33,421 nucleotides of DNA from Thermohalobaculum sp039178805 (GTDB taxonomy: Bacteria > Pseudomonadota > Alphaproteobacteria > Rhodobacterales > Rhodobacteraceae). Made by a program: the position numbers and the translations under genes. Below, one piece after another: positions 1-7,074 of the stretch. Position 1 is the first letter of the stretch. Each line of letters opens with the position of its first letter. Under the pieces are notes generated by a model, which saw only the letters and a program-made list of their open reading frames with translations, did not search any database and was not told the DNA's origin. The stretch spans positions 1-33,421 of the forward strand of contig JBCDFC010000017.1 of assembly GCA_039178805.1 (NCBI GenBank), written 5' to 3'.

Positions 1-297
1 CGCCGCATCGAGGGCGGCATTCGCGGCAGGGCCCGGCGTGCTCGGCAGGTTCTCCGGGTTGGCCAGGAGTGCGAGATCCGCTGGATGGAGCGTGCCGTCG
101 CCCGCCGCCGCCAGCAGACCCCGCATGATCGGCCGGTCGATGAGCTTCGCGTAGCGCCCCGACCGGAGCGCAGTAATCGGCGCGGGCGCGCGCATCGCTT
201 CGGCCAAGAGCCATGGCGCTTCGCAGCCAGGGAGGTAGAGATGTTCAAGCTCTGCCGGCAGCGCGCCGCGCAGTCTTTCTAAGTCTTGAGGATGCAT
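1..297 (-). CDS. Hypothetical protein, C-terminus cut by window edge
   Basis: An open frame runs from an ATG at 297 to base 1 without a stop, giving 99 visible residues beginning MHPQDLERLRGALPAELEHL. An in-frame ATG at 327 would add ten residues (MTGGKAGPVT); a TAA at 340-342 closes the frame above it. Neither start has a strong Shine-Dalgarno. The sequence is leucine/alanine-rich and looks like a real soluble protein: it has alternating charged and hydrophobic positions and codons ending mostly in G or C. I do not recognise the family. It lies on the same strand as the isochorismatase-like gene, about 170 bases downstream of it, so the two could share a transcript. The remaining part beyond the left edge would be needed to name it. 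Confidence 0.6.
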   Translation of the reverse strand, partial: MHPQDLERLRGALPAELEHLYLPGCEAPWLLAEAMRAPAPITALRSGRYAKLIDRPIMRGLLAAAGDGTLHPADLALLANPENLPSTPGPAANAALDAA

Positions 298-464
298 AGT
301 GACGGGCCCGGCCTTGCCGCCCGTCATGGAACGGGGGCGTTACGAGGGTTGGTTCCGCGATGTCTTGGGCGGGTGATTCATCGTTGCCTCCAGTTCGAGT
401 GGCGCGGTGGTTACACCTGTGGCGCCCATGCGTCAATGGCTGTCGCCAGCCACGTCAGGCTCGC

Positions 465-1013
465 TCACTTCACAAGCGGCAGCAGCGTCTTGAAAGCGGG
501 GGTGCCGGCGCGGGCGAGCCATTCGAACACCACCATCTCGGTCGTCACGATGCCCGCACCACAGGCTTGCAGGCGGTCAAGGCAGGCCTTCTCGCTCTCG
601 AGCGTGCGCGAGGAGGTGGCGTCGGTGACGACGAAGACCTCGTAGTCCTCCTGCATGAGCGCGACCGCCGTCTGTAGGACGCAGATATGCGCCTCCATGC
701 CGGTGATGACGGCTTGGGCACGGCCAGTGGCGGCGATGGCGTCGGCGAAGCCCGGCTCGGACTGGCTCGAAAAATGGGTCTTCTCGATGATCTGTGCCCT
801 CGCCCCCTCGGCGGCCTTCAGGACATCCGGCACGGTGTGGCCGAGGCCCCGCGGATACTGCTCGGTCAACAGTACCGGGATCGCAAGCTCGCCGGCCGCC
901 GCCAGCAACGTCTGGGTGTTCCGGATCGTCCGCGCTGGCGCCTGCATGGCAGGTACGAGCCGATCCTGCATATCGATGACGACAAGAACGGATGTTTCGG
1001 CACGAAGGAGCAT
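465..1013 (-). CDS. Isochorismatase-family cysteine hydrolase
   Basis: 182 residues, the usual length for a single-domain isochorismatase-fold protein. The catalytic triad expected of the family is visible: Asp14 in VVIDMQ, Lys78 in EKTHFS and Cys111 in GMEAHICV. A cis-peptide-type stretch (ITGMEAH) precedes the cysteine. The family includes nicotinamidases, N-carbamoylsarcosine amidases, true isochorismatases and many unassigned amidases such as YcaC. The sequence does not fix the substrate, and no siderophore or NAD genes lie nearby. The ATG at 1013 follows an AGAGAGAGG purine run 8-16 bases upstream. Probably a cytoplasmic hydrolase; the family call is firm, the substrate unknown. Confidence 0.9.
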   Translation of the reverse strand: MLLRAETSVLVVIDMQDRLVPAMQAPARTIRNTQTLLAAAGELAIPVLLTEQYPRGLGHTVPDVLKAAEGARAQIIEKTHFSSQSEPGFADAIAATGRAQAVITGMEAHICVLQTAVALMQEDYEVFVVTDATSSRTLESEKACLDRLQACGAGIVTTEMVVFEWLARAGTPAFKTLLPLVK

Positions 1014-1098
1014 GCGAGGCCTCTCTCTGGTATGCCACTCGAGAAAGTGCTGCCCGCGAGGCGATCAAGAGTCTTTGCCGTGCGGTGGAAGCCTCGCC

Positions 1099-1542
1099 TC
1101 AGCTTCCAGCGTCCGACCACGTGCCATGCGGGACGGGGCGTGAGATCCGGCCGGGCAATGCTTCGAAGAAGACGCTTTCGACCGCCGGTGGGCCGCCATT
1201 CTGTTGTGGGCTCCCACTCCATCCGCTTATTCGCTGGAGCTCTCCCCGAGAGAGATCTTCGAGCCCCTGCAGGGTCCAGGAGCGCGACATCGGACTGGCC
1301 CGCCGCAACAGTGTCGTGACGATCTCATCGACCGTTGGAGCGCTCAGATTCTGGGAGGTTTCGATCCGGATGAGGCCCGGGTTCTCTGCCTCGATCCGGA
1401 TTTCCCAGCGGTAGGGCGGGTCATCCAGGATCCGTTCGATCTGCGGGAGATGAACTTCCTTCAGCTTTCGGTGCGTACTCGTGCGCACATAGATGCTCCA
1501 ATAGACATGGGCATCGATGTCGTGAGCTGCGGTATCGGACAT
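1099..1542 (-). CDS. Hypothetical 147-aa protein downstream of miaB
   Basis: Starts with ATG at 1542, only 14 bases after the miaB stop and on the same strand, so it is probably transcribed with miaB. No clear Shine-Dalgarno is visible in the short spacer. The protein begins MSDTAAHDIDAHVYWSIYVR and carries a compact mixed-charge N-terminal half (about residues 12-70) with alternating strand-like pattern (YRWEIRIEAENPGLIRIETS). A polar tail rich in Ser, Gly and Pro follows from about residue 95. No signal peptide or membrane segment is seen. I recognise no family. The open frame, placement and absence of a competing gene support it as real, though the C-terminal tail is less protein-like. Confidence 0.6.
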   Translation of the reverse strand: MSDTAAHDIDAHVYWSIYVRTSTHRKLKEVHLPQIERILDDPPYRWEIRIEAENPGLIRIETSQNLSAPTVDEIVTTLLRRASPMSRSWTLQGLEDLSRGELQRISGWSGSPQQNGGPPAVESVFFEALPGRISRPVPHGTWSDAGS

Positions 1543-1556
1543 GCCGCAGTTCGAGC

Positions 1557-2897
1557 TTACGCTGCGAGTCGGGCGGAGAGGGAGTTGGTGGCGGTGCTCT
1601 CGATCTCGACGGCGACGAGGTGGCCTCGGGTGTCGTGCGGGGCGTCGAAATGGACGGGCTGCAGCCAGGGGGAGCGGCCGACCATCTGGCCCGGGTGGCG
1701 GCCGGGTTTCTCGACCAGGACCTGCATGCGTTGGCCCAACATTGAGGCCTGGAAAGCGCGTTGCTGTTCGGTCAGAAGCGTTTGTAGCCGGGTTAGCCGC
1801 TCGCTCATCAGCGCCTCGGGTACTTGGGCGGCGCGGTCCGCGGCGGGCGTGCCGGGGCGGGGCGAGTACTTGAACGAATAGGCCTGAGCGTATCGGACCT
1901 CGCGGACGAGGGCGAGTGTCGCCTCGAAATCCGCGTCCGTCTCGCCCGGAAAGCCCACGATGAAATCACCCGAGAGCGCGAGATCGGGTCGTACCCCGCG
2001 GATACGCTCGACAAGGCGGATATAGTCCTCGGCTGTATGCCTGCGGTTCATCGCTTTCAGGACCCGGTCCGAGCCTGCCTGCACCGGCAGGTGCAGATAG
2101 GGCATCAGCTTCGGCTCCTCCGCATGGGCGGCGATCAGGTCGTCATCCATGTCGCGGGGGTGCGAGGTGGTGTAGCGAAGCCGCTCGAGCCCCTCGATCC
2201 GCGCGAGCCTGCGGAGGAGGCCGCCGAGGCCCGTCCCCATGTCCGGCAGCCGCTCCCCATGCCAGGCGTTGACGTTCTGGCCGAGGAGCGTGATCTCGCG
2301 CACGCCGCGGCCGACCAAAGCCTCGGCCTCTTGTAGGATGCGCGCGGCAGGGCGCGAGGTCTCCGCACCGCGGGTGTAGGGGACGACGCAGAAGCTGCAG
2401 AACTTGTCGCAACCCTCCTGCACCGTGAGGAAGGCGGTCGGATTGCGAGCGGGTCGCCGGTCGGCCGGCAGATGCTCGAACTTGTCCTCGGTCGGGAAGT
2501 CGGTGTCGACCGAAGGCTGACCTGCCTCAGCGCGGCGGACCATGCCGGGCAGGCGGTGATAGGCTTGGGGCCCGACGACGACGTCGACGAGAGGCTGCCG
2601 GCTGCGGATCTCCGCCCCCTCGGCCTGCGCGACGCAACCGGCGACGGCGAGTGTCATGCGCCCGCCTTCCGCCTCCTTCGCCTCGCGGAGGGAGCGGAGG
2701 CGACCGAGCTCGGAATAGACCTTTTCGGCGGCCTTCTCGCGAATATGGCAGGTGTTGAGGACGACGAGATCGGCGCCATCGGGAGCGTCGACGATCTCAT
2801 AGCCGTCAGCGGCGAGGGCGGCACCCATCCGCTCGCTGTCATAGACGTTCATCTGACAGCCATAGGACTTGATGAAGGCGCGCTTCGGCTCGGTCAT
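1557..2897 (-). CDS. miaB: tRNA-2-methylthio-N6-dimethylallyladenosine synthase MiaB
   Basis: 446-residue radical-SAM methylthiotransferase that adds the 2-methylthio group to i6A37 of tRNAs reading UNN codons. The N-terminal UPF0004 domain supplies three cysteines for the auxiliary 4Fe-4S cluster (Cys14 in SYGCQMN, Cys50 in NTCHIREKA, Cys88 in AGCVAQ). The radical SAM motif CxxxCxxC is Cys163, Cys167 and Cys170. A C-terminal TRAM-like region begins near GQRMQVLVEK. An in-frame upstream start at 2930 exists, but I chose ATG 2897 because GGGGAGAGA stands 5-13 bases before it, and the upstream extension would run into the terminator stem at 2929. The family normally begins at KxxxIKSYGCQMN, which matches this start. 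Confidence 0.97.
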   Translation of the reverse strand: MTEPKRAFIKSYGCQMNVYDSERMGAALAADGYEIVDAPDGADLVVLNTCHIREKAAEKVYSELGRLRSLREAKEAEGGRMTLAVAGCVAQAEGAEIRSRQPLVDVVVGPQAYHRLPGMVRRAEAGQPSVDTDFPTEDKFEHLPADRRPARNPTAFLTVQEGCDKFCSFCVVPYTRGAETSRPAARILQEAEALVGRGVREITLLGQNVNAWHGERLPDMGTGLGGLLRRLARIEGLERLRYTTSHPRDMDDDLIAAHAEEPKLMPYLHLPVQAGSDRVLKAMNRRHTAEDYIRLVERIRGVRPDLALSGDFIVGFPGETDADFEATLALVREVRYAQAYSFKYSPRPGTPAADRAAQVPEALMSERLTRLQTLLTEQQRAFQASMLGQRMQVLVEKPGRHPGQMVGRSPWLQPVHFDAPHDTRGHLVAVEIESTATNSLSARLAA

Positions 2898-2928
2898 CCG
2901 GTCTCTCCCCAAGGCGGCGCGCAAAAGC

Positions 2929-2959
2929 AAAACGGGCCGCCTGATCGACGGCCCGTTTT
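2929..2959 (-). terminator. Rho-independent terminator after mucR
   Basis: A perfect 11-base inverted repeat, AAAACGGGCCG (2929-2939) and CGGCCCGTTTT (2949-2959), flanks a 9-base loop. On the minus strand the stem ends in TTTTGCTTTTG, a usable uridine tract. It lies 44 bases beyond the mucR stop and just before the miaB start, so it separates the two minus-strand genes. The T run on the plus strand is four bases only, so it is mainly a minus-strand signal. Confidence 0.85.
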
Positions 2960-3003
2960 CTAGGCTGGTGTGCGGCCCATCGCAACGGGCCAGGTCGTTC
3001 GCT

Positions 3004-3411
3004 TCAGCCGCGCTTACGGCCGAGGCCGATCTTCTTGGCGAGCTGCTGGCGCTTCTTCGCGTAGGAGGGGGCCACCATCGGATAGTCGGCCGGCAGGCTC
3101 CACTTCGCCCGATACTGCTCGGGCGTCATGTCGTATGCCGTCTTGAGGTGGCGCTTCAGCATTTTCAGCTTCTTGCCGTCCTCGAGACAGATGATGTGAT
3201 CGTCGGTAACCGACCTCTTCACCGGAACGGCGGGCTTCAGTTCCACTTCGGGCTCTGGCACCGGCAGGCCCAACTTGGACAAGGTGTCGTAAACGCTCTC
3301 GATCAAGCTCGGCAATTCGGCACTTGGTACCGGATTATGCGAGACATGCGCCGCCACGATGTCGGAGGTCAGCGCGAGGATTTCGCTGTGATCGGTTGTA
3401 TCGTCAGCCAT
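3004..3411 (-). CDS. mucR: MucR/Ros-family transcriptional regulator
   Basis: 135 residues, full length for the MucR/Ros family of alphaproteobacterial DNA-binding regulators that control exopolysaccharide, motility and cell-cycle genes by binding AT-rich sites. The conserved zinc-finger-like block is at about residues 70-118 (ICLEDGKKLKMLKRHLKTAY, then MTPEQYRAKWSLPADYPMVAP). Cys75, Asp78 and His88 are present, but the last metal-ligand position reads Tyr93 where classical Ros has His. Such variants are known among Ros homologues and some fold without zinc. The ATG at 3411 has GAGGCG about 8 bases upstream. The AT-rich region behind the gene may hold autoregulatory sites. Confidence 0.95.
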   Translation of the reverse strand: MADDTTDHSEILALTSDIVAAHVSHNPVPSAELPSLIESVYDTLSKLGLPVPEPEVELKPAVPVKRSVTDDHIICLEDGKKLKMLKRHLKTAYDMTPEQYRAKWSLPADYPMVAPSYAKKRQQLAKKIGLGRKRG

Positions 3412-3559
3412 GTATGCGCCTCATCACGGATATTGTTGCCGCTATTGCGGTCTTGGGATTGAAGGACAAGTCTACCATTCTCGGCACGGCCCTTAGCCTG
3501 CCTGGAGACTGCGAATATTTGGCAGATACACCCTGTTCAAAGCTAGTGCAATAGACAGT

Positions 3560-3590
3560 GAAAATTTTCGGTATTGTTTTTGAAAATTTC
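3560..3590. promoter_or_regulatory. Paired AT-rich palindromes upstream of mucR
   Basis: GAAAATTTTC, a perfect 10-base palindrome (3560-3569), and GAAAATTTC (3582-3590) begin 22 bases apart, about two helical turns, in an otherwise GC-rich sequence. They lie about 150-180 bases upstream of the mucR ATG and just after the GNAT stop codon at 3600. MucR/Ros proteins are known to bind degenerate AT-rich sites and repress their own genes, so an operator is plausible. An alternative is that the AT-rich arms form a weak transcript-end structure for the GNAT gene. Confidence 0.4.
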
Positions 3591-3599
3591 GCAGTCTTG

Positions 3600-4127
3600 C
3601 TACTCATCCATTCTGCACGAATTTGAGAGCTTGCTGACGGTTCCGGTAATCCCGTGCAATGCATTGGGGACCAATTCGGTGCCAAGGAGGCGGTCGAAGT
3701 TGACGGGGCGTGGAAAGTCAAGACCGTGAGTGAGTGCACGGCGAAATCCAAAGCGTCTGTAGTAGGGCTCATCTCCGATAAGCACGACACGTTCCCAGCC
3801 GAGCTCCCTAGCGAGATCTAGAGTCTCGATGATCAGAAGTGCACCTAAGCCTTCGCCCTGCCGCGTATTGTGCACGGCGATCGGGCCGAGAAGCAGCGCA
3901 GGGAGGGCGGGTTCTTCGCGACGCGTAATCTCGACCGGCCAATAGCGGATCGCGCCGACAAGCGCGTCGTACTCGTCGCGCGCGATGGTGCAAAGGGCCG
4001 CCACCGGATCGACTCCACCCCGAAGTTGATAGGACGAGAGGGCCGCACGGCCGGGCGCAAAGGTGAGATCCAGGAGATACTCCACCTCGTCCGCATCGCT
4101 CGGCGCTTCTCTCATCAATCGGAACAT
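3600..4127 (-). CDS. GNAT-family N-acetyltransferase
   Basis: 175 residues with the GNAT fold pattern. Residues 78-98 give the central strand and acetyl-CoA pyrophosphate loop, GPIAVHNTRQGEGLGALLI, with the Q/RxxGxG/A motif at Gln90-Gly95. A second block (GWERVVLIGDEPYYRRFGF) matches the end of the domain in YhbS-like members, whose known or suspected substrates are small molecules or protein N-termini. The acceptor here cannot be told from sequence. The start is uncertain: ATG 4127 is used, ATG 4115 is an in-frame alternative, and neither has a good Shine-Dalgarno because a GC-rich hexamer repeat lies directly upstream. The last ~25 residues (GITGTVSKLSNSCRMDE) are polar and family-atypical. 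Confidence 0.88.
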   Translation of the reverse strand: MFRLMREAPSDADEVEYLLDLTFAPGRAALSSYQLRGGVDPVAALCTIARDEYDALVGAIRYWPVEITRREEPALPALLLGPIAVHNTRQGEGLGALLIIETLDLARELGWERVVLIGDEPYYRRFGFRRALTHGLDFPRPVNFDRLLGTELVPNALHGITGTVSKLSNSCRMDE

Positions 4128-4145
4128 CGGCGTCGGCGTCGGCGT
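4128..4145. repeat. Hexanucleotide tandem repeat at GNAT start
   Basis: Three exact copies of CGGCGT abut the ATG of the minus-strand acetyltransferase gene, followed by a degenerate CGGTGG. The array occupies the place where a ribosome binding site would normally be. A change of copy number would alter leader spacing by six bases without changing the frame. Confidence 0.75.
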
Positions 4146-4274
4146 CGGTGGGGGCAGAGCTCTGGTAAGAGCACCCGGTTGAGGCGACGCGGGCGCGGGC
4201 TAGGTCGCTAGCACGCGGCGTCGCGCCGCACCAGCCGGGAGGTCTCCCGGACATGCAAGATCACCGGAGTGCTC

Positions 4275-4892
4275 ATGTTCTACCGCCCAGCCGATGGCCA
4301 TGGTTTGCCGCATGATCCGTTCAAGGCGCTCGTTGTACCGCGACCCATCGGCTGGATCTCAAGCTTGGACGGTGAGGGGCGTGCGAATCTGGCCCCCTAC
4401 TCCTTCTTCAACGGTTGTGGGGATGCGCCGCCGCTGGTGATGTTTGCCCAGACCGGGCGGAAGACGCGTACGGAGGCAGAGAAGGACAGCATCGCCAATA
4501 TTCGGGAGACGCGCGAATTTGCCTGCAACATCGTTAGTCAAGCGCTGATGGACGCGATGAACACGTCCTCGGCGCAGTTGGGCCGGGAGGTGGATGAGTT
4601 CGAGGCGGCGGGCCTAACGAAAGCGCCCTGCGCCGAGATCGCGGCCCCAAGAGTGGCCGAGGCGCCCGCGTCGCTCGAATGCCGATTGGTGCGGATCGTC
4701 GACGATCTGCCGGTCTGGAAGGAGCATCAGCGCAATATCGTCGTGATTGGAGAGGTTGTCGGCGTGCACATCGCTGATGGGGCCCTGCGAGACGGCCGGG
4801 TCGATGTGGTCAGCTACACGCCCATCGCGCGGCTCGGCTACAAGGACTACGCGGCGGTGCGCGAGACCTTCGAGCTTGAGCGACCTGGCTGA
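4275..4892 (+). CDS. Flavin reductase-like (split-barrel FMN) protein
   Basis: 205 residues of the flavin reductase-like / DIM6-NTAB split-barrel family, which bind FMN and reduce flavin or pass electrons to partner oxygenases. The FMN-binding block is at about residues 22-46 (PRPIGWISSLDGEGRANLAPYS), followed by FxxxxxxPPLVMF and a phosphate-contact stretch (RKTRTEAEKDSIANI). No dedicated oxygenase partner lies adjacent, so the electron acceptor is unknown. A GTG at 4269 is in frame, but ATG 4275 has GGAG five bases before it and gives the usual MFYRPxxGHGLPHDPF start. The stop codon overlaps the first unit of a 10-bp tandem repeat array. Confidence 0.92.
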   Translation: MFYRPADGHGLPHDPFKALVVPRPIGWISSLDGEGRANLAPYSFFNGCGDAPPLVMFAQTGRKTRTEAEKDSIANIRETREFACNIVSQALMDAMNTSSAQLGREVDEFEAAGLTKAPCAEIAAPRVAEAPASLECRLVRIVDDLPVWKEHQRNIVVIGEVVGVHIADGALRDGRVDVVSYTPIARLGYKDYAAVRETFELERPG

Positions 4893-4970
4893 TCTGCCCC
4901 GAACTGCCCCGAACTGCCCCGAACTGCCCCGAACTACGCCGAACCGCACCTAACTGCGCCGATCTGAGCT
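4891..4970. repeat. 10-bp tandem repeat array
   Basis: Eight consecutive decamers. Three are exact GAACTGCCCC (4901-4930), preceded by GATCTGCCCC (4891-4900) and followed by the decaying units GAACTACGCC, GAACCGCACC, TAACTGCGCC and GATCTGAGCT. The array begins inside the stop codon of the flavin reductase gene and ends about 70 bases before mtnP. The period equals roughly one helical turn. It is not a CRISPR: there are no spacers. Confidence 0.9.
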
Positions 4971-5043
4971 GACGCTTGCCCAACCGATGCATGCCCGGCA
5001 GAAGGCGGAATGAGGCAACGCGGATCAGCACGGAAAGGCGGCG

Positions 5044-5934
5044 ATGACCAAAGCATCCATCGGAGTGGTAGGCGGCTCTGGCCTTTATGAGATCGACGGT
5101 CTGGAGAACGCGGGGCGCCAGAAAGTGGAGAGCCCTTGGGGCACGCCTTCCGACGAGCTGCTGACCGGCACGCTTTCGGGCACGGACATCGCCTTTCTGC
5201 CCCGCCACGGTCGCGGGCATCGGCTAAGCCCCACGGACATCGACTATCGCGCCAATATCGATGCGCTGAAGCGCACGGGTGTCACGGATGTGCTCAGCTT
5301 CTCCGCCTGCGGCTCGTTTCGCGAGGACATGGCGCCGGGCGATTTCGTGATCGTCAATCAGTTCATCGATCGGACCTTCGCACGGCCGAAGTCGTTCTTT
5401 GGCGAGGGGTGCGTTGCCCATGTCTCGATCGCCGACCCTGTCTGCGCCCGTCTGCGGGCGGCGCTCCTGGACTGCGCCGGCGCGCCCGGTGTGCCGAAGC
5501 TGCATGATGGTGGCACCTACCTCGCGATGGAGGGTCCGCAGTTCTCCACGCTCGCCGAGAGCAAGCTCTACCGCGAGGCTTGGGGCTGCGACGTGATCGG
5601 GATGACGAACATGCCCGAAGCGAAACTCGCGCGCGAGGCGGAGCTTTGCTACGCGACGGTCGCGATGGTCACGGACTATGACAGCTGGCATCCCGACCAT
5701 GGTGAGGTCGATATCCAGTCGATCATCTCAACGATGCACGCCAATGTCGCGGGCGCGAAAGCGCTGCTGGGCGCTGTTGTCGAGCGCTTAGGACAAGATC
5801 GCCCGCCTTGCCCCTATGGCTGTGACAGGGCGTTGGAGTATGCGATCATCACCGCGCCAGAAGCTCGGGATCCAGCACTTGTCGCGAAACTCGACGCCGT
5901 TGCTGGGCGGGTTCTAGGTGGTGTCGCTGCATAG
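5044..5934 (+). CDS. mtnP: S-methyl-5'-thioadenosine phosphorylase
   Basis: 296 residues. It phosphorolyses methylthioadenosine to adenine and 5-methylthioribose 1-phosphate in methionine/polyamine salvage. Family signatures are clear: the phosphate-binding GGSGLY (residues 10-15), RHGRGH (54-59), SACGSF (87-92), the MTAP-type EGPQFSTLAES (163-173), NMPEAKLAREAE (189-200) and the purine-binding VTDYDSW (209-215) with Asp211 and Asp213. The Met/Thr context in GMTNMPEA favours MTA phosphorylase over purine nucleoside phosphorylase. AAGGCGG lies a few bases before the ATG. It is followed after 14 bases by the threonine dehydratase-like gene, suggesting one transcript. Confidence 0.95.
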   Translation: MTKASIGVVGGSGLYEIDGLENAGRQKVESPWGTPSDELLTGTLSGTDIAFLPRHGRGHRLSPTDIDYRANIDALKRTGVTDVLSFSACGSFREDMAPGDFVIVNQFIDRTFARPKSFFGEGCVAHVSIADPVCARLRAALLDCAGAPGVPKLHDGGTYLAMEGPQFSTLAESKLYREAWGCDVIGMTNMPEAKLAREAELCYATVAMVTDYDSWHPDHGEVDIQSIISTMHANVAGAKALLGAVVERLGQDRPPCPYGCDRALEYAIITAPEARDPALVAKLDAVAGRVLGGVAA

Positions 5935-5948
5935 AGAAGGAGATCGCC

Positions 5949-6941
5949 ATGGCCGATGGTGCGAGCGGGCCGCTATTCGATCGGGCGGCGTTGGAGGCGG
6001 CGGCGACACTCGTGCATCAGCACATCGCGCCGACACCAGCCTATCGCTGGCCGCTCTTGGCCAGGCGCCTTGGACTGGATGTGGTGGTCAAGCATGAGAA
6101 CCACACGCCGACCGGTGCGTTCAAAGTGCGGGGCGGGATCGTTTATCTGGATGAGCTTGCTCGAGCAGGCGGGTGTGCGGGGATCGTTACGGCGACGCGT
6201 GGAAACCACGGACAGTCGATCCCGTTCGCGGCGCGGGCCTACGACATTCCCGTCACGGTCTATGTGCCCGAAGGGAATAGCCGGGAGAAGAATGCGGCGA
6301 TGGAAGCGTGGGGGGCCCGTCTCGTCGTCCACGGCCATGATTTTGAGGCATCGCGCCTGGAGGCCGTGCGCGTTGCGGAAGCAGAAGGCCTGCATATCGT
6401 GCCGCCCTTTGCCGAGCCGCTGGTTCGCGGTGTTGCGACCTACGGTCTGGAGCTTTTCACCGCGCATCCCGATCTCGACACGGTCTATGTGCCAATCGGC
6501 ATGGGTTCGGGCATCTGTGCCCTGATCACCGCGCGGGACCTGTTGGGGCTCAAGACGGAGATCGTCGGTGTCGTCTCATCGGGCGCCGACGCTTATGCGC
6601 AGAGCTTCGAGGCGGGCGAAGTGGTCGAAACGGCGACGGCTGCGACTTTCGCCGATGGCATGGCATGTCGTGTGCCATGGGAACTGCCATTTGCCATCAT
6701 CCGCCGGGGTGCGGCTCGCATCCTTCGGGTCACGGATGATGAGGTCGCCGAGGCGGTGCGCGTTTACTATGCCGACACCCACAACTTGGCCGAAGGTGCC
6801 GGGGCCGCGCCGCTGGCCGGTTTGATGCAAGAGCGTGAGCGCATGGCCGGGCGGAAGGCCGGCGTCATCCTCTGTGGCGGCAACATCGACCGGGAATGGT
6901 TTCTGGAGATCCTGGCAGGGCGAACGCCAACCCCGCTCTAA
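5949..6941 (+). CDS. Threonine dehydratase-like PLP enzyme
   Basis: 330-residue fold-type II pyridoxal-phosphate enzyme. The Schiff-base lysine is Lys59 in HENHTPTGAFKVRGG. The substrate loop is ATRGNHGQS (82-90) and the PLP phosphate loop is GMGSG (184-188), a variant of the classical glycine-rich loop. DTHNLAEGAGAA near residue 275 is also typical of threonine/serine dehydratases. There is no C-terminal ACT-like regulatory domain, so it matches catabolic or promiscuous threonine/serine dehydratases rather than allosteric IlvA. AAGGAG precedes the ATG at good distance, and the 14-base gap to mtnP suggests co-transcription. Threo-hydroxyaspartate or another beta-hydroxy amino acid is a possible alternative substrate. 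Confidence 0.88.
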   Translation: MADGASGPLFDRAALEAAATLVHQHIAPTPAYRWPLLARRLGLDVVVKHENHTPTGAFKVRGGIVYLDELARAGGCAGIVTATRGNHGQSIPFAARAYDIPVTVYVPEGNSREKNAAMEAWGARLVVHGHDFEASRLEAVRVAEAEGLHIVPPFAEPLVRGVATYGLELFTAHPDLDTVYVPIGMGSGICALITARDLLGLKTEIVGVVSSGADAYAQSFEAGEVVETATAATFADGMACRVPWELPFAIIRRGAARILRVTDDEVAEAVRVYYADTHNLAEGAGAAPLAGLMQERERMAGRKAGVILCGGNIDREWFLEILAGRTPTPL

Positions 6942-7006
6942 CGTTTCAAGGCGCAACGGGGTCGATCAACTGCGGCATCACGCCTCGGAGTCTCGCTGGC
7001 ATGGGG

Positions 7007-7058
7007 GGCGGGAGAGCCTACATGCAGCGCTCCACCGCGGGATGCAAAGCTGCCCGCC
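7007..7058 (+). promoter_or_regulatory. Structured folE2 leader, candidate THF-II (folE-type) riboswitch
   Basis: GGCGGG (7007-7012) pairs with CCCGCC (7053-7058). Inside lie TGCA (7023-7026) with TGCA (7043-7046), and GCG (7027-7029) with CGC (7036-7038), closing a six-base loop and leaving a GGGA bulge on the 3' side. The 5' internal loop starts AGAG. This order (short outer stem, GGAGAG start, inner stem with a purine bulge after CGC) resembles, from memory, the THF-II riboswitch found before folE in Alphaproteobacteria. The element ends six bases before AGGA at 7064-7067, the ribosome binding site of folE2, so folding could control translation. No covariation was tested. Confidence 0.42.
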
Positions 7059-7074
7059 ATGACAGGAAACCGCC

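Noticed and set aside
465..1013. Siderophore isochorismatase or nicotinamidase assignment
   Set aside because: The triad fits the whole superfamily and no pathway neighbours support a specific substrate.
4891..4970. Possible CRISPR array
   Set aside because: The units are contiguous 10-mers without spacers, and no cas genes are present.
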